From: Buttiauxella gaviniae ATCC 51604
GTDB lineage: Bacteria > Pseudomonadota > Gammaproteobacteria > Enterobacterales > Enterobacteriaceae
DNA: 64,000 nucleotides
Direction: 5' to 3'
Assembly: GCF_001654835.1 (NCBI RefSeq)
Contig: NZ_LXEP01000011.1
Span: forward strand, 152,688-216,687
The position numbers and the translations under genes were made by a program. Position 1 is the first letter of the stretch. Every line of letters begins with the position of its first letter. Positions 8,611 to 16,436 of the stretch are shown in pieces. The notes beneath the pieces were generated by a model that did not search any database, was not told where the DNA came from, and worked only from the letters and a program-made list of their open reading frames with translations.

Positions 8611-9423
8611 TCACGCGTTATTGGCAATTTGTTGCTGTTCGGCCAGCAGTTGCGCCTGTTCGGCACGGCGAGAAGCAATTTTCACAAATGGCAGGTAAAT
8701 CAGAATGGAAACCAGAATGCAGCCCAATTGCGTGACCACCGCGCCCATAGAACCCGCGGTCGAAAGCCAGGCGTTGATCAGCGGCGGCGTGGTCCACGGC
8801 ACCATCACAACGGCTTTACCGGCAAAGCCCATGGCGGTTGCGAAGTAACCGATAGTGCCGGTAACCAGTGGCGTAATGATGAAGGGAATGGCCAAAATAG
8901 GATTAAGCATAATCGGCATACCAAAAATCACTGGCTCGTTAATATTGAAGATACCAGGGCCAAAAGAGAGTTTGGCTATCTCTTTCATTTCTTTTCTTTT
9001 TGTCGCAATCATCACCGCAATCAGCAGGCCGATGGTTAAGCCAGAACCACCAATGCTCATATACACATCCCAGAACGGCATGGTGATGATATTAGGAATC
9101 TCTTTACCCTGCTCAAACGCACTCATGTTGACGGTGATCGCCCCCAGCAGTAGCGGCTCGTGGATAGGCTTAATCATCTGGTTGCCGTGAATTCCGATAA
9201 CCCAGAAAAGCTGCGCCACAAACATCAACAGCAGAATTCCCGGCAAGCTTTGCGCCACTTTTTCCAGCGGTTGTTGTACCACCTGATAGACCGCGTCATA
9301 CAAGTACATACCGGTAGTTTGATGGAAGATAAAACCAAAGGTCGCTATAGCGGTAACGGTAATGATCGACGGGATCAACGCGGAGAAAGAGGCCGAAACG
9401 TTTGGTGGAACGCGGGGAGGTTG
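8611..9423 (-). pseudogene. PTS IIC permease, lactose/cellobiose type, N-terminally truncated
   Basis: C-terminal part of an EIIC membrane permease. Homologous sequence begins near 9420 on the minus strand (VPPNVSASFSALIPSIITVT) and runs about 265 residues to 8611, with the family stretches LLLMFVAQLFWVIGIHGNQM and FNINEPVIFGMPIMLNPILA. Intact EIIC proteins of this type are about 430 residues, so the first 160-170 are missing. Upstream of the homology is an in-frame stop (complement of 9424-9426), and then the unrelated vapC remnant on the opposite strand. No ATG start remains; the longest frame would need a TTG. It precedes the GH1 gene by 7 bp, the remains of a PTS-glucosidase operon. Confidence 0.85.
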
Positions 9424-9474
9424 TCAGTGAGAAGGACAATTTGAGCTATCAAACAGACCCGTAACCAGACCTAT

Positions 9475-9879
9475 ATGCTCGACACCAACATCTGCTCGTT
9501 CATCATGCGCAAGCAGCCAGAAGCCGTGCTCAAACGTCTGGAGCTGACGCTGCTGCCTAACCACCGCATAGTGGCCTCGGCCATTACCTATGCCGAGATG
9601 CGTTTCGGCGTGATCGGGAAAAAGTCCTCACCCCGCCGCGGAAAGCTTGTCGACGCGTTCTACGCCAGGCTGGACGCCATTCTGACCTGGGATAAGGCCG
9701 AGGTAGATGCGACCACGGAAGTTAAGACCTCACTGACCGCGCCCGTAACACTAATCGACCCGAACGACACGGCCAATGCTGCTGGCGCAGTGCTGGTGAA
9801 GAATAATGTAAGGGCGTTTGCGTGGGTACCTAAATGGGGGGCTGGGTGGAATGGGACAGAGGGAATGCGATTTTATTGA
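9475..9879 (+). pseudogene. VapC-like PIN-domain toxin, degenerate, without vapB
   Basis: The 134-residue frame begins MLDTNICSFIMRKQPEAV, typical of VapC ribonucleases of plasmids and enterics, including the first acidic PIN residue (D3) and the central AITYAEMRFG. After IDPNDTANAAG, the segment that normally carries further acidic residues and the IAGHA motif is shortened. The C-terminus drifts into VPKWGAGWNGTEGMRFY instead of the usual RVPGLxxEDW ending. No VapB antitoxin precedes it: the 50 bp upstream abut the broken PTS gene. I judge it a remnant marking an insertion or deletion junction rather than a working toxin. Confidence 0.7.
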
Positions 9880-10662
9880 TAATAGGCGGGCCCGGTTTTT
9901 TCGTTATTCATCATGAAAAATTAATGTACACAGTTTCAGGATCCGAAAAAACACGCTGGCATAACACATAATAGGCGCAGAGATATCCGCAACAGAGCGT
10001 CCTTTAGGACAAATCACTAAGGATGAATACTGTATAAGGCGTGCCGTTGGAGAAAGTGAGAGTAAATTTATGGCAGTTTTTCTGCCGCGTAGCCCCTTCA
10101 TTATGTTGCCCCTTGAATGTATGAGGCCGGTGGGGATTTTCAAAAATCGCCTTACCAGAGCTGCACCTTACTACCGGAAGATATAGCTGTAGGTGATATA
10201 TGCGGGGCAGATAACCGCGCAGAAGCACCTCTAGTCCTCCTTGAATTGATGATAACATTCTAAATATTTCCGGTAAATATTCCTTACTAAACCCCTATCT
10301 TCCCAATTACCTACTCCCTGTTATTCCGACTAAAGTTATAGAGAGCGATTAAACTTTCTGAATATTATGAATATTATGAACATTATGAACATTATGAATA
10401 TTATGAATATTATGAATATATACCCCCATAGCTATGGTATATAGCCAGATCACTCTCAGAACTGAGGTGCCATGTAATTATCAACACACTCCATTTTAAA
10501 AATTACATTCATGATTTATAAAAAACTATAACTTCAAATGATTGTTGTTAATTTCTATTTTTAAATTATTTACATTAAATTATTTTTCATGATACTTTGT
10601 ATATGGAATGACCAAATAGCACTTTGTGCAAAACGGAAAACATACACACATAGAGGGATTTT
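9880..10662. other. Gene-poor A/T-rich stretch upstream of the microcin gene
   Basis: About 780 bp without a convincing gene. The short frames here have no family resemblance and no good ribosome sites. The second half is strongly A/T-rich and holds a 9-bp tandem repeat. It presumably carries the promoter for the microcin cluster; I could not assign -35 and -10 boxes with confidence. Confidence 0.6.
10359..10421. repeat. Seven-unit 9-bp tandem repeat (TGAAYATTA)
   Basis: Seven consecutive 9-bp units: five TGAATATTA-type units (the last ending TAT) and two central TGAACATTA units, without spacers. It sits 241 bp before the microcin start codon. A 9-bp unit is a slippage-prone microsatellite and could alter promoter spacing, or be a binding array. 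Function is unknown. Confidence 0.9.
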
Positions 10663-11001
10663 ATGTCTGAGATCAAAGAACTAAATTTTGAAGAAATTGC
10701 CATGGTCAGCGGCGGCAATGCAAACAGCAACTTTGAGCGTGGGAGTACGCGAACGGCTAATACCAAAAACTCAGGGGCAGGTAATTCAGGTGGACGAAGC
10801 ATTTATGATGATGTGGACTCTTGCGGTTCAGGAATAATTGGGGGGCTTGTTGCCGGTTCTGTTGGGGGACCTCTTGGTATGGCTGCAGGGATTGTTGGTG
10901 GGATGATCGCTGGTCAGTGCACAAAAGATAGCTTTAGTAATAAATCAGACTGTGGTAGTAAAGACAGAGCGAATAATTTTGCTGGTCAATGTCGATGGTG
11001 A
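10663..11001 (+). CDS. Class II microcin precursor with double-glycine leader
   Basis: Predicted secreted antibacterial peptide. The 112-residue precursor starts with the 18-residue leader MSEIKELNFEEIAMVSGG, a standard double-glycine leader cleaved by C39-peptidase ABC exporters. The predicted mature peptide (94 residues) begins NANSNFERGS. It has a glycine-rich hydrophobic core (GIIGGLVAGSVGGPLGMAAG and IVGGMIAGQC, about residues 57-86) and four cysteines (in DSCGS, GQCTK, SDCGS, GQCRW), which could form two disulfides. It lacks the serine-rich C-terminus of siderophore microcins, so it would be class IIa-like (compare microcins V and L). I do not recognise it as a named microcin. It heads a cluster with a small membrane protein, a CPBP protease and CvaA/CvaB-like exporters. 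Confidence 0.87.
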   Translation: MSEIKELNFEEIAMVSGGNANSNFERGSTRTANTKNSGAGNSGGRSIYDDVDSCGSGIIGGLVAGSVGGPLGMAAGIVGGMIAGQCTKDSFSNKSDCGSKDRANNFAGQCRW

Positions 11002-11018
11002 GAATTAATTAGTTTTCT

Positions 11019-11100
11019 AAAGCCCCACTTAAATTATCTTTCTTTAATAAAGTTAAAACATTAACTAATGAGATGATGTTGTCATGGTGGGGTTTTATCC
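11019..11100 (+). other. Long-range inverted repeat between microcin and next gene
   Basis: Arms AAAGCCCCAC (near 11020-11029) and GTGGGGTTTT (near 11087-11096) flank an A/T-rich loop in the gap between the precursor gene and the small membrane-protein gene. It could be a leaky terminator or a processing structure that sets precursor-to-immunity ratio. Support is only the complementarity. Confidence 0.35.
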
Positions 11101-11133
11101 TCTAATTTTAAATCAAGATTTTTTTAAATACAA

Positions 11134-11367
11134 ATGGCTTTATTTATGAAAAAAGTAATTTATTTTTTGATTTATTTACTCCTGTTTATCATTGGTTTTA
11201 CGCTTCTAAATTTCGCGAATGTTCTTGATATGGAAACGTCATCGCGGAGCGAGCTGTTCTCCAAGTTTACTATCATGATAATTGTACTTATAGCCATAAC
11301 CCGATGGGGCATCAGAATTTATATTGCACTGACAATGTATAAGGGCAATTTAAAGGGGAAAAACTAA
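11134..11367 (+). CDS. Small two-TM membrane protein, candidate microcin immunity
   Basis: A 77-residue protein with two hydrophobic segments (about residues 6-28, IYFLIYLLLFIIGFTLLNFA; and 44-66, FTIMIIVLIAITRWGIRIYI) and a basic tail ending GNLKGKN. Size, topology and position directly after the precursor fit a class II microcin immunity protein anchored in the inner membrane. There is no sequence match I recognise. Neither the ATG at 11134 nor the alternative at 11146 (MKKVIYF) has a strong Shine-Dalgarno. The CPBP protein downstream is a competing candidate for immunity. Confidence 0.6.
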   Translation: MALFMKKVIYFLIYLLLFIIGFTLLNFANVLDMETSSRSELFSKFTIMIIVLIAITRWGIRIYIALTMYKGNLKGKN

Positions 11368-11448
11368 TTTTAGGTTGCAGGCATCTCCGATGTAAATAAT
11401 ATAACACATGTCAGAGGATGTATAGGTGAAAAAACTCAAGGATGTAAT

Positions 11449-12051
11449 GTGAACTCCATGATAAAAATGGTTGTCTGTTTTTTATCAGTTATTTTTTCAA
11501 TTGGTATTACCGCGACACCTCTACTGACAATAAAGTGGATTGGATTTGAAAATTCATTATATCTAATGTACATACTTGAGTTGATTCTTGGGATTGTGAT
11601 CTCTTTCTTTATTTATAAAGGGGAGTGGAAGCTTGGTGATAATAAGATTTTTTTCAAATGCTTGCTTTTAATTATTTTAATTCAAACTGCTGTTTGCATG
11701 GTTCTGGATGGGAGCATTAAATCATTGCAATTTTCCACAGATTACATACTTCCTTTTTTGGTCGTTATATGTTTCGTTCCTTTTTACGAAGAGTGTATTT
11801 ACAGAGGTTGTTTGATTGATGTCTTTCATCATTTTTTTAAAGATGGTCTTGTATTGCCGATAGTTTTATCATCTGTTATTTTTAGTGGGATGCATGCGCA
11901 GTATTCGGGCATTCTTGATTATGTTGTGTTATTTTTCATATCTTTAATACTTTCCTTTGCTAGGGTTAAATCTGGAAGTTTATTACCTTCTATACTATTG
12001 CATTCGTTAATGAACACTTTCGTTCTTGTCCTTAACACTCTCCTTAAATAA
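11449..12051 (+). CDS. CPBP-family intramembrane metalloprotease
   Basis: Polytopic membrane protein of about 200 residues with the three CPBP (CAAX protease and bacteriocin-processing) motifs. These are EExxxR in FYEECIYRG (about residues 123-131), FxxxH in FSGMHAQ (about 151-157) and HxxxN in HSLMNT (about 185-190). The family includes bacteriocin self-immunity proteins in Gram-positive clusters as well as prenyl-protein proteases. Placement between the immunity candidate and the exporter genes points to immunity or peptide maturation. The frame opens with GTG at 11449; an ATG at 11458 is an alternative. The stop is 2 bp before the exporter gene. CPBP proteins are not standard members of microcin V-type clusters as I know them. 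Confidence 0.85.
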   Translation: MNSMIKMVVCFLSVIFSIGITATPLLTIKWIGFENSLYLMYILELILGIVISFFIYKGEWKLGDNKIFFKCLLLIILIQTAVCMVLDGSIKSLQFSTDYILPFLVVICFVPFYEECIYRGCLIDVFHHFFKDGLVLPIVLSSVIFSGMHAQYSGILDYVVLFFISLILSFARVKSGSLLPSILLHSLMNTFVLVLNTLLK

Positions 12052-12053
12052 AA

Positions 12054-13307
12054 ATGACCTCATTCAGAAAGGAAGCTGTTGAGCACCAGAATGACACTAC
12101 ATTGGGTGAAATTATTATTCCCACATCTGCCGGATTCACATTAAGTGCCCTTTTGACGCTCGGTTTACTGGTGCTGGTTTTTATTTTCCTCTGCAGCAGT
12201 CACTACACCCGCAAAGCCCATCTGTCCGGTATTGTTATGCCATCCTCGGGGTTAATAAAGGTCATACCTCAGTACTCCGGGTATGTCACCACGCTAAAAA
12301 TCGCTGAGGGGCAGCATGTTGCCGCTGGCAGTCCGCTCTACCACATCAGCGGCGAACATTATGACGGACAGGGGGCCGGAACGCTGGCTGCCATGCGCCT
12401 ATCGCTGAATACGCAGTACCAGATGCTCGAATCCCAGCAACGCCTCGAGGCTCGCGACAACAGCCAGCAGCAGCAGGGGCTCCAACAGCGGATAGCCTCT
12501 CTGGAACCACAGCTTCAGAGTGCCGGGCAGCGCCTAGCGCAGGCAGAGCATCAGGCACGCCTTTCCGCTTCGGTGATGAGCCGTTATCGCAACCTCGTCT
12601 CCCACCATTACGTCTCAGAGATCGAATATCAACAGCGACAAATGGCGGTTTCCGCCGCCAGCGAAAATGTGGAGGAACAGCGTCTGGTCCTGTTGCAACT
12701 CCGGACAGCTAAAGAAACAGCAGAAGGTGAACTGGAGCATCTTATCTCCCTTGGGGAAAGTCGCAGGAAGGAGCTCGACCAGCAGCTCCAGAGGATCAGG
12801 CAGCAACAGCTTGAGCTGGCCGGTCAGGAGAAATTTATGCTGACGGCCCCGGTCTCCGGAACCGTTGCGGCCATTCTTGTTAAAGAGGGGCAGCCCGTTC
12901 GGGCCACTGAGCCGGTCATGACCCTGGTGCCGGATAATGCCCGCCTGCAGATCGAGCTCTACGCGACCAGTCAGAATGCGGGTTTTATCCAGCCCGGGCA
13001 GCGGGTGGCGCTTCGTTTCAGTGCATTTCCTTACCAGAAATTTGGTGTGCAGTACGGCGCTATCCGAGAAATCAGCCGCACCACACTCACCTCATCAGAC
13101 CTACACTCAGTCTCTCCGGTGAGCTGGAAAGACAATGAGGGGCATTACAGGGTGATTGTAGAGCCGGAGAAAACATTTATTAAGGCCTACGGCAGACAGG
13201 AGCCGCTACGCCCGGGCATGACTTTGGAAGGGGACGTCAGTCTTGATACCCGCTATCTGTGGGAGTGGCTAACGGAGCCACTCTGGAGTGTGAAAGGAAA
13301 ACTGTGA
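12054..13307 (+). CDS. CvaA-like periplasmic adaptor (HlyD family) for microcin export
   Basis: Membrane-fusion protein linking the inner-membrane ABC exporter to TolC. The 417-residue protein has a single N-terminal transmembrane segment (about residues 27-47, SALLTLGLLVLVFIFLC). A barrel-sandwich half follows (SGYVTTLKIAEGQHVAAGSP), then a glutamine-rich coiled coil (about 120-255). The second half-motif is FMLTAPVSGTVAAILVKEGQ, and a beta-barrel domain ends in RPGMTLEGDVSLDTRYLWEW. Length matches CvaA/MchE. Its stop codon overlaps the start of the downstream ABC gene (TGATG). Codon use is more GC-rich than in the microcin and CPBP genes just upstream, suggesting a mosaic cluster. Confidence 0.9.
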   Translation: MTSFRKEAVEHQNDTTLGEIIIPTSAGFTLSALLTLGLLVLVFIFLCSSHYTRKAHLSGIVMPSSGLIKVIPQYSGYVTTLKIAEGQHVAAGSPLYHISGEHYDGQGAGTLAAMRLSLNTQYQMLESQQRLEARDNSQQQQGLQQRIASLEPQLQSAGQRLAQAEHQARLSASVMSRYRNLVSHHYVSEIEYQQRQMAVSAASENVEEQRLVLLQLRTAKETAEGELEHLISLGESRRKELDQQLQRIRQQQLELAGQEKFMLTAPVSGTVAAILVKEGQPVRATEPVMTLVPDNARLQIELYATSQNAGFIQPGQRVALRFSAFPYQKFGVQYGAIREISRTTLTSSDLHSVSPVSWKDNEGHYRVIVEPEKTFIKAYGRQEPLRPGMTLEGDVSLDTRYLWEWLTEPLWSVKGKL

Positions 13308-15472
13308 TGGAATCACTGAACTGGAGCGGCAGGAAGCGCCTGCCCGTGATACGTCAGGCGGAGTCTGCAGAATGCGGGTTAGCCTGTCTAGCGATGATAG
13401 CCTGCTGGCATGGGCTCAACACCGATTTACCGACCCTGCGGGAACGCTTTACGGTCAGTACACAGGGAATGACCCTGCAGAAGCTGATGCAGTGTGCCTC
13501 AGTTATACGCATGTCTTCCCGGGCCGTCAGACTCGAACTGGAAGATCTTAAGGCGCTTGCCCTTCCGTGCATTCTTCACTGGAACATGAATCATTTTGTC
13601 GTGCTCCATAAAATTCGCGGCAACCAGCTCACCGTGCACGATCCGGACCGGGGAAAGGTCAACATTTCCCAGCAGGAAGCCGGGAAACATTTTACCGGCG
13701 TGGCACTGGAGCTGACCCCCAGCGCGGAATTCACACCCCGGGATGAACGAAAAAAAATACAACTGCGCCGGTTGACCGGTAAAACCTCCGGGCTGGTACC
13801 AGCGATGGTGCGTATCCTTATTTTCGGCTTGGCGTTGGAAATTCTGGCGCTGGGCACACCGTTGCTCAACCAGTTGGTGATTGATGAGGTGCTGGTTGCC
13901 GCCGACAGAAACCTCCTGACGCTCGTTATCGCTGCTCTGCTGCTGCTGAGCCTGACGCAAATGCTGCTCTCCCTAGCTAGGCAGTGGGCGACCATAACCT
14001 TGTCGGTCAACTTCAATATGCAGTGGACGGCCCGGGTTTTTCATCACCTGGTGCGACTTCCCCTGACCTGGTTTGACGCACGCAGCCGGGGGAGTATCAG
14101 CGCCCGTTTCAGTGCGGTGGACAGTATCCAACACGCGCTGACTAACCAGGTGCTGGAGGGGATTCTGGATGTATTGCTGGTTGTCACTTCGCTGACGATG
14201 ATGCTGCTGTACAGCCCGGGTATGACGCTGATTGCGGTTCTGACCGCGATTATCTACGCGCTCCTGAGGGCACTCTGGTACCCGTCACTGAAGCAGTCAG
14301 CAGAAGATGCATGGGATGCCGAAGCACGTGAATCCGGACATTTTCTCGAAACCCTAGGGGGGATCCTGAGCCTCAGGATCAACGGAGTCATGCCGTACAG
14401 GGAGGCGGCCTGGCTCAACCTCAATGTCATTAGGAGAAATACCCAACTACGTCAGAGCCGGCTGATGATGTGGTATGACATCGCGCACACTCTGACAAGC
14501 AGCGTGGTAACTGCCGTCATTCTCTGGAAAGGTGCAGGTGAGGTGCTGGATGGGACTTTTACCGTGGGAATGCTGGTCGCTTACTTGGCCTATCAGGGAC
14601 GGTTCTCAGGAAGTATCAGCAGCCTGACGGACAAGTATTTTTCCTGGCGTATGCTGGAGATCTACAATACTCGCCTGGCGGATATTGTGCTGAGCCAGAC
14701 AGAAGAACAGCTTCACCAACCCCTTCCGGTGGATGAAATCCACCGGGACTATTCCCCCGTTATCCGGGAAGTTCTGCCGGTAGAGACAGGCGCCCCGCTG
14801 ACACTGACAGCTATTTCGTTTCGTCATCAAGGAGCAGGTGAGCATGTCATCAACGACATATCGCTGACGGTGAACCCCGGGGAAGTGGTAGCCATCACAG
14901 GGAAATCAGGCTGCGGGAAATCCACGCTGGTTAAGCTGATTCTGGGGATTCACAGCCCTGAAACTGGAGAAATTCACACTTTCGGGGTACCGCATACCCA
15001 CCCTCATTATTTTCAAATTCGCCAGCGAATTGGTACAGTCCTGCAGGAAGATCAGCTCTTCCGGGGATCGATTGCTGACAATATTATTTTCTTTAACGAC
15101 GATCGGAATCAGGAGCGAATGGTCTGGTGCGCGAAGATGGCGTTGATTGAAGCAGAAATCATGGCTATGCCGATGGGATATCAGACCCTGATCGGTGAAA
15201 CGGGAGGCATGCTTTCCGGGGGGCAGAAACAACGGATCTTGCTGGCCCGGGCGTTGTACAAGCAACCGGGGTTTTTACTGCTCGATGAGGCGACCAGTCA
15301 CCTGGATGTGGAGAGCGAAATTATCATCGGCCACACGCTTCGGGCTTCGGGCATTGCCGTTCTGCTGATAGCCCACCGCCAAGAGACGCTGGCCTCGGCC
15401 GATCGTGTTTTGTATATGGACAGGGGAATAATCATTCATCAGACAGCAGGAGCCGGAAAAAAACTGATATAG
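13307..15472 (+). CDS. CvaB-like peptidase-containing ABC exporter (C39) for microcin
   Basis: Cleaves double-glycine leaders and exports the mature peptide. The start is the ATG at 13307 overlapping the cvaA-like stop (MESLNWSGRKRLPVI), giving 721 residues. The N-terminal C39 peptidase shows oxyanion Gln and catalytic Cys in RQAESAECGLACLAM, His in NHFVVLH and Asp in VHDPDRG. Six membrane segments follow (about 155-425). The nucleotide-binding domain has Walker A TGKSGCGKSTLVK (about 535-547), signature LSGGQKQR, Walker B FLLLDEATSHLD and the H-loop in IAHRQE. All catalytic residues are intact. Outer-membrane export would use TolC encoded elsewhere. Confidence 0.93.
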   Translation: MESLNWSGRKRLPVIRQAESAECGLACLAMIACWHGLNTDLPTLRERFTVSTQGMTLQKLMQCASVIRMSSRAVRLELEDLKALALPCILHWNMNHFVVLHKIRGNQLTVHDPDRGKVNISQQEAGKHFTGVALELTPSAEFTPRDERKKIQLRRLTGKTSGLVPAMVRILIFGLALEILALGTPLLNQLVIDEVLVAADRNLLTLVIAALLLLSLTQMLLSLARQWATITLSVNFNMQWTARVFHHLVRLPLTWFDARSRGSISARFSAVDSIQHALTNQVLEGILDVLLVVTSLTMMLLYSPGMTLIAVLTAIIYALLRALWYPSLKQSAEDAWDAEARESGHFLETLGGILSLRINGVMPYREAAWLNLNVIRRNTQLRQSRLMMWYDIAHTLTSSVVTAVILWKGAGEVLDGTFTVGMLVAYLAYQGRFSGSISSLTDKYFSWRMLEIYNTRLADIVLSQTEEQLHQPLPVDEIHRDYSPVIREVLPVETGAPLTLTAISFRHQGAGEHVINDISLTVNPGEVVAITGKSGCGKSTLVKLILGIHSPETGEIHTFGVPHTHPHYFQIRQRIGTVLQEDQLFRGSIADNIIFFNDDRNQERMVWCAKMALIEAEIMAMPMGYQTLIGETGGMLSGGQKQRILLARALYKQPGFLLLDEATSHLDVESEIIIGHTLRASGIAVLLIAHRQETLASADRVLYMDRGIIIHQTAGAGKKLI

Positions 15473-15961
15473 ATACCTCCGGCTAAAGGTTAACACGACA
15501 GCGGGCTCCGCCATTCGGTCAGGGTGGCCAGAACGATAACACTCTCATATCTATTCCCGTCTAGGCTTCCACCGCTTCCTCATTGTTGAGGAAGTGGGAT
15601 CCAAAAACTTCATTAAATCGAGTTTCTTTAGTTGGATTTAGATTTAAACATATGATTTAAATGCAAATAAATTCACCTTCGTCACTACATTCTCGTTCCG
15701 AGCTTCCGCGCCGCTGGTATTAAGCTGATCCCCCTTCGTAGGCGTTGATTAAAAAAAACACACAAGCTCCTGACAATACCTAAAAAAATTAACTTCCTCA
15801 TATGCCCCGACGATGATCACTGGCATCAGGGTAATAAAGGAAGATTTGATCGCCATAATATAGCGGTAGCTATTGAATTTAGTGGCAAAACTTCCCAGAG
15901 AGTCGATTAACTTTTCCTGCAAAGCCATAGGGTATACCTCTGTGTTGTCGTTTTTTATTAT
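15473..15961. other. Intergenic stretch after the microcin cluster
   Basis: No gene supported. A hairpin (CTTCCTCA / TGAGGAAG with TTGT loop, 15575-15594) lies about 100 bp after the exporter stop but lacks a T-run. The remainder up to the ERIC element resembles scrambled genomic debris; frames here are short and overlap the repeat. Confidence 0.5.
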
Positions 15962-16157
15962 GTATACCCGTCATACTTCAAGTTACATGAGCGTTGGCTG
16001 CTCTCGTTCACCCCTGTCACTTACTTTAGTAAGCTCTTGGGGATTCACTCGTTTGACGCGTTACTCGGCCTATGGCCTCGCCCCTTCGGGGCCAGCGCTA
16101 GCACTGTTCAAAAGGCTAAAGCCTTTTGTCCTGCAACTCGAATTATTTTTGGTATAG
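15962..16157 (+). repeat. ERIC (IRU) element with an internal insertion
   Basis: The segment carries the conserved core TCACTTACTTTAGTAAGCTC followed by TTGGGGATTCACTCG, and the terminal inverted arms (TACCCGTCATACTTCAAGTT and CTGCAACTCGAATTATT). A typical ERIC is about 127 bp. This one has about 70 extra bp (GGCCTATGGCCTCGCCCC region) between the core and the right arm, a known longer ERIC form. It separates the accessory block from the LacI regulator gene. Confidence 0.85.
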
Positions 16158-16174
16158 GGTGATGTTTAACGAGC

Positions 16175-16192
16175 TTTTTGGTATACCAAAAA
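16175..16192. promoter_or_regulatory. Perfect 18-bp palindrome, candidate operator 1
   Basis: TTTTTGGTATACCAAAAA is a perfect palindrome 245 bp before the LacI-family start codon. Together with the second copy at 16271-16288 it shares the core TTTGGTATACCAAA. Paired palindromes upstream of a LacI-family gene suggest autoregulation; binding by this protein is inferred. Confidence 0.55.
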
Positions 16193-16270
16193 TAGAACCA
16201 AATCATTAACATTTCCGTGATAAATGTCCCACATTGTTATATTGGAATTCTAATGCCAACCAATTTAACT

Positions 16271-16288
16271 AATTTGGTATACCAAATT
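16271..16288. promoter_or_regulatory. Perfect 18-bp palindrome, candidate operator 2
   Basis: AATTTGGTATACCAAATT is a perfect palindrome with the same TTTGGTATACCAAA core as operator 1; the centres are 96 bp apart, about nine helical turns. This spacing would suit DNA looping by a tetrameric or paired LacI-family repressor. Confidence 0.55.
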
Positions 16289-16436
16289 AATATAAACATT
16301 CTGAATCATTCAAAAGCGTGATCGGGTACGACAAATGACATAGCGAAGCCGCAAGCACGATGTTTCATAAGCACAGCATGTTAAACTAGCGAAATCATGC
16401 GACCACGCAGCTAGCGTCTTAATCAGGAATGAATTG

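Noticed and set aside
9475..9879. A functional VapBC toxin-antitoxin pair
   Set aside because: vapB is absent, the C-terminal half of the PIN domain is shortened and the ending is altered.
9904..10258. Overlapping minus-strand frames of 79 and 84 codons
   Set aside because: No domain, no Shine-Dalgarno and no conserved context.
10359..10421. CRISPR array
   Set aside because: Units are 9 bp without spacers and no cas genes are present; it is a microsatellite-like tandem repeat.
15873..16157. 94-codon frame across the ERIC region
   Set aside because: It reads through the palindromic repeat and has no ribosome site or family resemblance.
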